Under the pieces are notes generated by a model. That model saw only the letters and a list, made by a program, of their open reading frames with translations, did no database searches and was not told the origin of the DNA. From NCBI GenBank assembly GCA_964440095.1, contig CAYTPZ010000021.1, positions 1 through 32,208 on the forward strand: a DNA stretch of 32,208 nt, written 5' to 3'. This DNA comes from JACNKJ01 sp964440095. Its GTDB lineage: Bacteria; Krumholzibacteriota; Krumholzibacteriia; JACNKJ01. A program made the translations under genes and the position numbers. Below are positions 23,708 to 30,289 of this stretch, piece by piece (position 1 is the first letter of the stretch; each line of letters starts with the position of its first letter).

Positions 23708-23749
23708 GCGGTTCGCGGTTGGCGGTTAGCGGTTAGCGGTTGGCGGTTC
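23708..23749. repeat. Heptanucleotide tandem repeat, receiver-gene side of terminator
   Basis: Six perfect-length units: GCGGTTC, GCGGTTG, GCGGTTA, GCGGTTA, GCGGTTG, GCGGTTC. It ends one base from the receiver gene's stop codon. Core GCGG is constant and positions 5-7 vary; orientation is opposite to the array at 23648-23678. Confidence 0.85.
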
Positions 23750-23750
23750 G

Positions 23751-24128
23751 CTAGTTCTTGATTCCCAGCATTTCGCTGACCCGGCCGATCAGCTTGTTGG
23801 GGCTGAAAGGTTTGGTCATGTAGTCGTTGGCACCGGCTTCCATTCCACGTTTGCGATCTTCCTCGCGGCCACGAGCCGTGAGAAGCAGCACGGGAATATC
23901 CTTGGTGCCAGGATCCGACTTCAGACGCTTGCATGTCTCGTAGCCATCGAGGCGAGGCATCATGATGTCCATGACGATCAGATCCGGGCGTTCGCTGCGC
24001 GCGCGTGCCAGGGCCTGTTCACCATCGGCCGCCGTGATGACATCGAAGCCCTCGGCTCCGAGACTGAAATCTAGAATGTGAAGAATGTAAACCTCGTCGT
24101 CGACGACGAGCACCTTGCCCTGGAACAT
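23751..24128 (-). CDS. Stand-alone response regulator receiver (CheY-like)
   Basis: Single receiver domain of 125 residues: acidic pocket VVDDE (8-12), phosphoacceptor Asp54 in IVMDIMMPRLDG, Thr in LLLTARG, and Lys in MTKPF. There is no output domain, so it probably acts by protein-protein contact or phosphotransfer. It follows the GGDDF response regulator by 11 bp in the same direction and ends at a strong terminator, so the two form an operon. No histidine kinase is present in the window. ATG with a weak GAGAGGAG about 8 nt upstream. Confidence 0.92.
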   Translation of the reverse strand: MFQGKVLVVDDEVYILHILDFSLGAEGFDVITAADGEQALARARSERPDLIVMDIMMPRLDGYETCKRLKSDPGTKDIPVLLLTARGREEDRKRGMEAGANDYMTKPFSPNKLIGRVSEMLGIKN

Positions 24129-24139
24129 CCGGCTCCTCT

Positions 24140-25138
24140 CTATTTACCCAAAGTTCCGGAACCCGGTTGTGTCTCGGGCTCGCTGATCCGTTCCTTGTAA
24201 CTCACTTCGGGATCGCGACGGCGCTCGCGCACCACGATGCTTCCCTCATGCTGTTTGCCAAACTTCTTCAACTCGAAAGCCGAATCGCTGAGCTCGCCCG
24301 GGTGGCTGAAGTTGCCGCCGACCTTGGGCACGAGCGCGATGGTGACCGTCATCAGGGGGACGCGGCGTTCCACGCCCTGACGATCGAGGATCGACAGGTA
24401 TCCGCGCTGCACATCTTCGTCGCTGAAGAGCTTCAGCTTGCGGGTTTCGAAGGCCTCGAGCATTTCGTCGCCGATCTGATCGCCCATATCCAAGGGAGAG
24501 ATCAGCACGAAATCGTCGCCGCCCACATGGCCGGCGAAGACGTCTTCATGGGCCTTCTGCTGCTCGGAAAGAATGGCCGCCAGTAGTTTGATGGCCTCGT
24601 CGCCCTCGGCATAGCCGTAGGTGTCGTTGTAGCCCTTGAAATTGTCCAGATCCAGATAGAGGAAGCAGAAGTCCTCGCCGTTATCCATCCGTCGGGTGAT
24701 CTCTTCCTCGATGGCCGGATTGCCGGGAAGCCCGGTCAGGGGATTCGCCTCGCGCTGCTTCCGGAAAAGCATCAGCAGGTTCTTCACGCGAGTGAGCATT
24801 TCCAGCTGATTGTAGGGCTTAGCGATGTAGTCATTGGCGCCTAACCGCAGGCCCGAGTTCACATCGTTCTGGCAGGTGCGCGCCGTGAGCATGATGACCG
24901 GAATCTGCGCCGTCTTGAAATCCTTGCGGATCTCGCGGCAGACCTTGTAGCCATCCATGCGGGGCATCATCACGTCCAGCATGATCAGGTCGGGGCGGTG
25001 GTCCAGGGCCATCTTCAAGCCCTCTTCACCGTTGGTTGCGCTCAGAACGTCGTAACCCGCGCCTTCGAGCTGATATTCCATGATCTTGCGAAGGGAGGCA
25101 TCATCTTCTACGACTAGAATTCTGGCCTTATCCTGCAT
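24140..25138 (-). CDS. Response regulator with a GGDEF-type domain (GGDDF variant)
   Basis: The 332-residue protein has an N-terminal receiver (VVEDD at 9-13, phosphoacceptor Asp55 in LMLDVMMPRMDG, Lys in IAKPYN) and a GGDEF-fold domain from about 131. This begins NPLTGLPGNPAIEEEI rather than the common DxLTGLPNRR, has YLDLDNFKGYND, and its signature is GGDDF (206-210), with Asp for the usual metal-binding/catalytic Glu. No RxxD inhibitory site is seen at the expected distance upstream. It may be an atypical cyclase or a non-catalytic nucleotide sensor. Start ATG 25138 is chosen for GGAG 9 nt upstream and the canonical receiver start; the frame is open to 25183. The downstream stand-alone receiver suggests a joint pathway. 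Confidence 0.88.
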   Translation of the reverse strand: MQDKARILVVEDDASLRKIMEYQLEGAGYDVLSATNGEEGLKMALDHRPDLIMLDVMMPRMDGYKVCREIRKDFKTAQIPVIMLTARTCQNDVNSGLRLGANDYIAKPYNQLEMLTRVKNLLMLFRKQREANPLTGLPGNPAIEEEITRRMDNGEDFCFLYLDLDNFKGYNDTYGYAEGDEAIKLLAAILSEQQKAHEDVFAGHVGGDDFVLISPLDMGDQIGDEMLEAFETRKLKLFSDEDVQRGYLSILDRQGVERRVPLMTVTIALVPKVGGNFSHPGELSDSAFELKKFGKQHEGSIVVRERRRDPEVSYKERISEPETQPGSGTLGK

Positions 25139-25290
25139 TCTACGACTCTCCATCCTGGGCCATAAGCGGTTTGGGCAGAGCACGGCTGCCGCAGAGGCTG
25201 TGCAAGGGATATGCCCTGTCGCTAAAGGAAATCGGGCATCGGGCGGGTTTCCTGAACGTCTATTTTTATGCCCTATTGGGAGATCCTATG

Positions 25291-25330
25291 AGGAAGCATG
25301 AGGAACAATAAGGAAGCATAGGGAGCATTA
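25291..25330. repeat. Four 10-bp direct repeats upstream of the signalling operon
   Basis: AGGAAGCATG, AGGAACAATA, AGGAAGCATA, GGGAGCATTA follow each other in strict 10-nt register, one helical turn apart, about 150-190 bp upstream of the start at 25138 and just past the tsaD stop. Spacing suits cooperative binding of a regulator on one DNA face. The rest of 25139-25290 shows no clear promoter. Confidence 0.6.
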
Positions 25331-25357
25331 ACTTCGAATGGGGCGAATTATCCCTTT

Positions 25358-26353
25358 TCAGGGAGCCGCCAGATTGCCTCTGCTGAAGGGTTTGAGGGCT
25401 TCAGTAGCGGAAGATTTCTCTTTCCGACGGAAAGAGGCGGCGCATGCGACCATGAGACCATTATCTGTGCAGTACTTTGGACTGGGGGCAAACACCGCTA
25501 AATCCAAGGCGCCCAAGCGTTCTTCGGCGGCGCTTAAAAGCGCGCGATTGGCCGCCACACCGCCGGCCAGATAGAAGGCCGCAAGCGAGCGCCCGCGCGC
25601 CACTTCCAGGCAGCGGCCCAGAAGCTGATCCACCACGGCCTTCTGAAAAGAGGCGGCAAAATCGGCGATATTTTGCGGTGAACCTTCCGCCTCCCAAAGC
25701 AGGCGGGCCGCGGTTTTGAGACCCGAGAAACTGTAGTCCAGGCCCCCGCCTTTCAGCTTCACCTTCGGAAACTGGAAGGCCTTGGGATCACCATCGGCGG
25801 CCATCTTCTCGATGATAGGCCCGCCGGGATATCCCAGGCCCATGATCTTGGCCACCTTGTCGAAGGCCTCCCCCGCCGCGTCATCGCGGGTGCTGGCCAG
25901 CAGGCGATAGTCCCCCGGTCGCCGGGCCAGAATAATCTGACTGTGACCGCCGGAGACCACCAGCACCAAGGAGGGAAAGAGCATGTCGCGCTCGAGATGG
26001 TTGGCGAGAATGTGCGCCTCGATGTGATGGATGCCCATCACCGGCAGGTTCTGCGCTCCAGCCAACCCCATGGCGAAGGAGACCCCCACCATGAGCGAGC
26101 CCATGAGGCCGGGGCCCTGGGTGACGGCCAGGTGGTCGATATCGCCTAAAGAAAGATTCGCCTCGACCAGGGCTGCGCGCATCACCGGCGGCAGATTGCG
26201 CAGGTGGCTGCGGCTGGCCAGTTCGGGCACCACGCCGCCGTACTTCTCGTGCACCAGTTGATTGGCCGCCACGTTGGCGAGCCCCTTGCGCTCATCGCAG
26301 TAGATGCCCACGGAGCTGTCGTCGCAGCTGGTCTCGATGCCCAGGGTGATCAT
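25358..26353 (-). CDS. tsaD: tRNA N6-adenosine threonylcarbamoyltransferase TsaD
   Basis: Transfers the threonylcarbamoyl group from its adenylate to A37 of ANN-decoding tRNAs (t6A), working with TsaB and TsaE in the cytoplasm. The 331-residue product has the ASKHA-fold start LGIETSCDDSSVGIY, the metal-binding HHIEAH (His110, His114), VSGGHSQI, GLGYPGGP, DYSFSGLKTA, GGVAANRAL and the final CTDNGLMVA. Start ATG 26353 sits one base after the nnrDE stop; an ATG six codons earlier is possible. It is the last gene of the SPFH-nnrDE-tsaD operon. A tsaB or tsaE gene is not nearby. Confidence 0.96.
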   Translation of the reverse strand: MITLGIETSCDDSSVGIYCDERKGLANVAANQLVHEKYGGVVPELASRSHLRNLPPVMRAALVEANLSLGDIDHLAVTQGPGLMGSLMVGVSFAMGLAGAQNLPVMGIHHIEAHILANHLERDMLFPSLVLVVSGGHSQIILARRPGDYRLLASTRDDAAGEAFDKVAKIMGLGYPGGPIIEKMAADGDPKAFQFPKVKLKGGGLDYSFSGLKTAARLLWEAEGSPQNIADFAASFQKAVVDQLLGRCLEVARGRSLAAFYLAGGVAANRALLSAAEERLGALDLAVFAPSPKYCTDNGLMVACAASFRRKEKSSATEALKPFSRGNLAAP

Positions 26354-26354
26354 C

Positions 26355-27914
26355 TCAGTCCCACGCTCCACGATCGGCCAGGGAATCTTCCACTAGGCGC
26401 CAGGCTCGCGGCAGGAAGTCCAGGAGATCCGAGGAATTGGCGGCCCGGCCAAGTACATCGCCGGTGAGCCGGCCCGCCTCGCCATGGAGAAAGGCCGCCA
26501 GCAGAGTGGCCTCAAGCGCGTCGCCGCCTTGGGCGAGAATGCCGCCGGCCAGGCCGGTGAGAATGTCACCCGTACCGCCGCGAGCCATGGAAGGATGCCC
26601 CGCCGCGATGGTGTATATTTCCTCGCCGGCGCCCTTCACGCGCGTGGGCGCGCCCTTGCTGAGCAGAATCAGATTTCCACCGGCGGCGGCGAGACTCGCT
26701 TCCGCATCTTCGAGATCTTCACCGACCAAGGCGGCCATCTCTCCGGAGTGCGGTGTGAGAACGCGGGAGCCGGGATGGCTGCGCAGTTCGTCCAGGCGGC
26801 CCGCATAGGCGTGGAGCGCATCGGCGTCCAGCAGCACCGGTATTTCCAAGGGCTTCAGAAACTGGCGGAGGGCGGCCAAGGTGGACTCGTCCCGGTCCAT
26901 GCCCGGGCCCAAGGCCAGGGCGCTCATGCGAGGCATGAAGTCGGCCATCATCTCGAAGGCCGCCGGCGCCAGAGAGCCCGAGGAATTTTCCGGAAGACTC
27001 AGGCAGATGGCTGAGGGATATCGCTCCTGTACCAGAGGCGCCACCGTTTCGGGCAGGGCCGCGTAGACCATGCCCACGCCGCTGCGCAGGGCCGCGCCCA
27101 CGGTGAGCAAAGCCGCGCCGCGATAGCGTCGGCTGGCGGCGGTCACCATGAGCGAGCCGCGCTTGTACTTGTGACCCGCCGGGTCGAAGGCGGGCAAAAA
27201 TGCACGCGCCACATTAGCGTCCACCAAACGCCGGTAGCCTCCAACTGTGCTGATCACTTTATCGGGAAAGCCGATGTCCACCGTGAGCACTTCGCCCGCG
27301 GCGCCCGCACCAGGATGTTCGAAAAGCCCGACCTTGGGCGCGCCGATGCTGGCAGTGGTATGCGCGCGCACGCTTTCGGTAGCCGCAGAATTGGGGTTGC
27401 CGGAAATGCCGCTGGGCACGTCCACCGCGAGAATGCGGGCGGCATGATCGTTCAAAAGCCGCGCCGCCGAGAGCCCGGGTTCGCGCAGACCACCGCTGAG
27501 GCCCGTACCGAAGAGCGCGTCCACGGCCAGGTCGCAGGCTTCCAATTGCCGGGCGCATAGGGCGCGGGCGTCTTCATCGCCCAGTGGAAAGATGGCCGGT
27601 TGCAAGGGCAGAAGTAGTTCGAAGGCCAGGCGCGCGTCGGCCGAAAGCTGATCGGGAGGCGCCAGCAGGAAGATGGTGACGCCGGCGCCTTCCTGCATGA
27701 GGTGGCGCGCAATGACGAAACCATCGCCGCCGTTGTTGCCCTTGCCGCAGAGCAGGATCACCCGCCGCCCAGCCAGGTTTCCGGCGAAACGGCGGCGGAT
27801 GATTTCAAACACGCCGCGGCCGGCCCTTTCCATGAGTTCGGGACCGGGCACAAGGCCACCGTCAATGGTACGGCGGTCCACCTCGCGCATTTCCGCAGCG
27901 GTCAGAAGATGCAT
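26355..27914 (-). CDS. nnrDE: Bifunctional NAD(P)HX epimerase / ADP-dependent (S)-NAD(P)HX dehydratase
   Basis: Repairs hydrated NAD(P)H: the N-terminal YjeF_N domain (about 1-215) epimerises R-NAD(P)HX to S, and the C-terminal carbohydrate-kinase-like domain (about 230-510) dehydrates it using ADP. Visible features: MERAGRGVFEII, CGKGNNGGDGFVIARHL, DALFGTGLSG and DVPSGI in the epimerase; YKRGSLMVTAASRRYRGAA, GPGM, LDADAL, LTPHSGEMAAL and MARGGTGDILTGL in the dehydratase. The 519-residue length is normal for the fused form. Its ATG shares one base with the upstream stop (TAATG), and tsaD follows one base after its own stop, so all three genes are tightly coupled. Confidence 0.96.
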   Translation of the reverse strand: MHLLTAAEMREVDRRTIDGGLVPGPELMERAGRGVFEIIRRRFAGNLAGRRVILLCGKGNNGGDGFVIARHLMQEGAGVTIFLLAPPDQLSADARLAFELLLPLQPAIFPLGDEDARALCARQLEACDLAVDALFGTGLSGGLREPGLSAARLLNDHAARILAVDVPSGISGNPNSAATESVRAHTTASIGAPKVGLFEHPGAGAAGEVLTVDIGFPDKVISTVGGYRRLVDANVARAFLPAFDPAGHKYKRGSLMVTAASRRYRGAALLTVGAALRSGVGMVYAALPETVAPLVQERYPSAICLSLPENSSGSLAPAAFEMMADFMPRMSALALGPGMDRDESTLAALRQFLKPLEIPVLLDADALHAYAGRLDELRSHPGSRVLTPHSGEMAALVGEDLEDAEASLAAAGGNLILLSKGAPTRVKGAGEEIYTIAAGHPSMARGGTGDILTGLAGGILAQGGDALEATLLAAFLHGEAGRLTGDVLGRAANSSDLLDFLPRAWRLVEDSLADRGAWD

Positions 27915-28786
27915 TACTTGTCCGTGTTCAGAATGAGCGGCAGGCCGTCCTTGCCTCCCACAATTACGATCTTCGCATTGGGGCTGTTGGCCAGCTTCTC
28001 AGTGGCCTCAATGCCCTTCCAGCGCAAAAGGTCTTCGTTGATGCCTTCGCTCACGATGGTCTGGAAATCGCGGATACCCTCGGCCTCGATGCGCTTACGA
28101 TTGGCCTCCTGTGTTTCCCGATCCAGGACGAAGCGCATGCGCTCGGCTTCCTGTTCAGACTGCAGCTTCAGTTCGATGGCCTGAGCCAGGGTGTTTGGCA
28201 GGGTCACCGACCTCAGCAGCACCTTCTCTAGCATCACGCCGCGATCGGCGAAAACCGGGCCGAGCTCTTCCATGATGGTCCGCACGATGTCTTCGCGCTG
28301 GGCCGTGTAAAGGGCTTTGGCCTCGTAGTTGGTCGTGGCCCCGCGCACCTTGGCGCGCAGCTGCGGGATGATGAAGACCCGCGCGTAGTTCATGCCGACG
28401 GTCCGGTAGACTTCGGGCGCTGCCGTATCCTCTAGCCGGTAGAGGATGGACAGGTCCAGGGTCACGTTCATGCCCTCTTTACTCGGCACGTTGGCGGTCT
28501 CGGTGATCTCCTGGGTTCGCGTGTCCATGGGACGAATGCTCAGCAGGGGATTCACCAGATGGATGCCCGGCCTGAGCGTGTTATCGGAAATGTTGCCGAA
28601 GAGGTCCTTGAGGCCCACGTGGCCTGCGGGAATGGAGACCACACTCTGAGAGATGATCCCGATAACGCCGATGCCAACCAAAACGGCACCGACGGTCTTG
28701 GGCCGACCCTGGCGCATGGACCGGGGCGCGAAAAAGGTGATGCCGATACCGGCGATAAGCATTAGTAAGAAAAGTACCAGATTCAT
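27914..28786 (-). CDS. SPFH/prohibitin-family membrane protein
   Basis: The 290-residue protein has two N-terminal hydrophobic segments (about 3-20 and 30-50: MNLVLFLLMLIAGIGITFF and VGAVLVGIGVIGIISQSVV), then an SPFH/band-7 domain: SIPAGHVGLKDLFGNISDNTLRPGIHLVNP, LDLSILYRLED, NYEAKALYTAQREDI, a helical stretch (LKLQSEQEAERMRFVLDRETQEAN) and an ending FQTIVSEGI...LRWKGIEATEKLANSPNAKIVIVGG, all typical of bacterial prohibitin relatives. These scaffold membrane microdomains and regulate FtsH-type proteases. ATG 28786 with GGGAGG upstream is preferred to the extended frame to 28939, which would cross the divergent CPBP gene start. It leads the operon with nnrDE and tsaD. Confidence 0.92.
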   Translation of the reverse strand: MNLVLFLLMLIAGIGITFFAPRSMRQGRPKTVGAVLVGIGVIGIISQSVVSIPAGHVGLKDLFGNISDNTLRPGIHLVNPLLSIRPMDTRTQEITETANVPSKEGMNVTLDLSILYRLEDTAAPEVYRTVGMNYARVFIIPQLRAKVRGATTNYEAKALYTAQREDIVRTIMEELGPVFADRGVMLEKVLLRSVTLPNTLAQAIELKLQSEQEAERMRFVLDRETQEANRKRIEAEGIRDFQTIVSEGINEDLLRWKGIEATEKLANSPNAKIVIVGGKDGLPLILNTDK

Positions 28787-28813
28787 GATGTCCTCCCTGT
28801 TCGATTGGTTTTC

Positions 28814-28848
28814 CCAAGCATAGTGATACCGCTTGGAAACGAAGTCAA
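28814..28848 (-). promoter_or_regulatory. Inverted repeat and possible -35 between divergent genes
   Basis: CCAAGC (28814-28819) and GCTTGG (28831-28836) are 6-bp inverted arms around an 11-nt centre. On the minus strand TTGACT (28848-28843) lies just upstream, but the best -10 is poor. It may be an operator for the SPFH operon or for the divergent CPBP gene. Tentative. Confidence 0.3.
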
Positions 28849-28883
28849 TCACCGAGAGAGAACCCTGGCGCAGATAGCGGCCC

Positions 28884-29702
28884 ATGAATATACTCCCGCC
28901 CATGATTCCCCAGGACGAACTCGGCGCGCGTGTGAACAATTGGATGCTCCTGCTCTTCGCGGGAGTGAGCCTCTTGGTCTACCAATTCCTGGCGGCCAGC
29001 CTGGTGTTGACCTGGGAAAGGTCCTGGGCCCTGTCCACGGGAATCATCGTGGGCGTGATTCTGGGCATCTTATTGCCCTTCCGCACGGTGGCCCGGAAAC
29101 TCGACCTGTCCTTCAGCCGCCAGTGGCTTTTCGGCGGTTTCGATATCTGGACGGGCTTCCTGGTTTCGGCCGCCACCCTCAGCCTGATTCCGGCCCTGGA
29201 AGTGATCACCGATCCGGTCACACGATACTTCCCGCCCAGCAGCGAGTACTTCCGCTTCGTGAACATCATGCGCCCGGACAACATTTGGGAAACCGGGCTC
29301 ATCGTGGCGGCCATTGTGGTGATTGTTCCCATCGGCGAGGAACTGCTCTTCCGCGGATTGGTCATGCGCGTGCTCTTTCGCCACTCGCGCCCGGTGCTGG
29401 CGGTGCTGCTTTCGGGACTGTTGTTCGGGGTCATTCATCCGCTCTTCAGCGCGCCGGCCGTGGCGCTGCTGGGCATCTGGTTCGGTTGCCTGCTGCTCTG
29501 GGGGGGGAATCTTTGGTATCCCATCCTGGCGCATGGAATTTGGAATCTGGCCAACCTTGCCATCCTGCTGAACTATCCGCGGGAAAATCTCGAGGAGGCC
29601 ATGGCCTCGCCCTTCTCGGGCTCGCCTCTGCTTTGGATGGCCGTCAGTCTGCTGCTCTTCGGCTTCTTCGCCGCCATCAGTCAGCGGCGGCTTTCAGGAT
29701 AG
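28884..29702 (+). CDS. CPBP-family intramembrane metalloprotease (CAAX protease-like)
   Basis: Multi-pass membrane protein of 272 residues with hydrophobic segments near 20-42, 50-67, 87-105, 138-152, 165-185, 190-210 and 246-265. The Abi/CPBP motifs are complete: EELLFRG (Glu152, Glu153, Arg157), FGVIHP with His185, and HGIWNLAN with His217 and Asn221. In other bacteria the family processes or degrades membrane proteins or gives bacteriocin self-immunity; the substrate here is unknown. The first ATG (28884) is used; a second at 28902 is equally possible, as neither has a clear SD. Divergent from the SPFH operon with a 97-bp gap; SPFH proteins and membrane proteases often work together, so a link is possible but not shown. 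Confidence 0.9.
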   Translation: MNILPPMIPQDELGARVNNWMLLLFAGVSLLVYQFLAASLVLTWERSWALSTGIIVGVILGILLPFRTVARKLDLSFSRQWLFGGFDIWTGFLVSAATLSLIPALEVITDPVTRYFPPSSEYFRFVNIMRPDNIWETGLIVAAIVVIVPIGEELLFRGLVMRVLFRHSRPVLAVLLSGLLFGVIHPLFSAPAVALLGIWFGCLLLWGGNLWYPILAHGIWNLANLAILLNYPRENLEEAMASPFSGSPLLWMAVSLLLFGFFAAISQRRLSG

Positions 29703-29706
29703 GCAC

Positions 29707-29733
29707 AAAAAAAGCCCCCGCCGAAGCAAGGGC
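29707..29733 (-). terminator. Rho-independent terminator with UUCG tetraloop after the zinc-ribbon gene
   Basis: Minus strand: GCCCTTGC-TTCG-GCGGGGGC forms an 8-bp stem (29714-29721 with 29726-29733, two G-U pairs), followed by seven T. It lies 17 nt after the stop at 29751 and only 4 bp past the convergent CPBP stop. Confidence 0.9.
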
Positions 29734-29750
29734 GAAACCTGACCCATCGG

Positions 29751-29939
29751 CTACTTGCCGTTGGAGCGTATGGGACGCCCAACGCTGATTTCACCGTTGT
29801 CGATTCTGAGATTGTGCCCGCAATCGGGGTTGCTGCAAACCCAAGCCTTGAACTGGATGGTGGCGCCATCGCGTCCATAGTCTGACAGAGGCAGCATGTC
29901 GCCCGAAGTACACTTCAAACACTGAGGATACTTTTCCAT
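29751..29939 (-). CDS. Small zinc-ribbon protein
   Basis: The 62-residue protein has two Cys pairs, Cys7/Cys10 (CLKC) and Cys35/Cys40 (CSNPDC), spaced as in a zinc ribbon. Between them is a short polar stretch with an IQFKAWVC strand. No family name can be given; similar proteins bind nucleic acid or serve as partners of larger proteins. The gene stands alone on the minus strand with its own strong terminator and an unusual structured ribosome-binding region. The short tail after the last Cys (DNGEISVGRPIRSNGK) is basic. Confidence 0.72.
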   Translation of the reverse strand: MEKYPQCLKCTSGDMLPLSDYGRDGATIQFKAWVCSNPDCGHNLRIDNGEISVGRPIRSNGK

Positions 29940-29945
29940 GATGTA

Positions 29946-29969
29946 GGGCCTCGAAGGCCCCCACCTCCC
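29946..29969 (-). promoter_or_regulatory. Hairpin within the ribosome-binding region of the zinc-ribbon gene
   Basis: On the minus strand GGGAGG (29969-29964) is followed by the perfect hairpin GGGCCT-TCG-AGGCCC (29960-29946), then TACATC and ATG. Unfolded, GGGAGG is 24 nt from the ATG; folded, the remaining linear spacing is 9 nt. Alternatively the GAGG in the 3' arm, 9 nt from the ATG, is the true SD and is hidden by the stem. Confidence 0.55.
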
Positions 29970-30142
29970 TTCACGTCGGTCGTCGAATTCGGACGCAAAC
30001 CCAGGGGGTTCAGCGGGTCGGCGTCCTGTTACTGCCCATAAGAATACGGTTCATTCTTCCGGGAGTCAAGGGAACGAGGGATGTAAGTGTTTACGATTAT
30101 TGCAATTAAGGGTTTCGCTATCCGGAAATCCTGATAATAAAA
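29970..30142. other. Intergenic region between zinc-ribbon and deiminase genes
   Basis: Part of the 350-bp gap 29940-30289, the rest of which is listed as hairpin, repeat, terminator and 3' element. No ORF, tRNA or clear promoter hexamer pair was found in this part. It is more AT-rich toward 30050-30145 than the genes around it. Confidence 0.4.
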
Positions 30143-30173
30143 AGTCTCCAGTCACGAGTCCCCAGTCTCCAGT
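30143..30173. repeat. Heptanucleotide tandem repeat, AGTC type
   Basis: AGTCTCC, AGTCACG, AGTCCCC, AGTCTCC, AGT in strict 7-nt register, directly beside the terminator hairpin at 30179-30202. The unit differs from the GCGG type elsewhere, but the constant-4/variable-3 layout is the same. Confidence 0.75.
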
Positions 30174-30214
30174 AAGAACCCTCCCCCAGACATGGGGGAG
30201 GGTCTCTTTCTTCT
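30171..30214 (-). terminator. Rho-independent terminator after the deiminase gene
   Basis: Perfect 9-bp stem CCCTCCCCC/GGGGGAGGG (30179-30187 with 30194-30202), 6-nt loop. On the minus strand it is followed by TTCTTACT; on the plus strand by TCTCTTTCTTCT, so it could act in both directions. Confidence 0.78.
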
Positions 30215-30229
30215 CGGAAAGCAAAGCGG

Positions 30230-30277
30230 CTCTCCGCAGCGCGACTTGCGAGTCTTCGAGCCGGAGCGCGAGGAGAG
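30230..30277. repeat. Structured 3' element (copy B)
   Basis: Outer stem CTCTCC/GGAGAG (30230-30235 with 30272-30277) encloses the core GCGACTTGCGAGTCTTCGAG (30240-30259), which contains the hairpin GACT-TGCG-AGTC. The core and flank, 30239-30273, match the minus strand of 1672-1708 with a few differences. It lies 12 bp past the stop of the sorted deiminase. Confidence 0.55.
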
Positions 30278-30289
30278 GTCGCGAGCGCC

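Noticed and set aside
23648..23749. CRISPR array
   Set aside because: The 7-bp period without unique spacers of about 30 bp and without cas genes is incompatible with CRISPR.
23629..23934. N-terminal extension of PriA upstream of 23628
   Set aside because: The extra 102 residues translate heptad repeats, the terminator and antisense of the receiver gene; the normal PriA N terminus starts at 23628.
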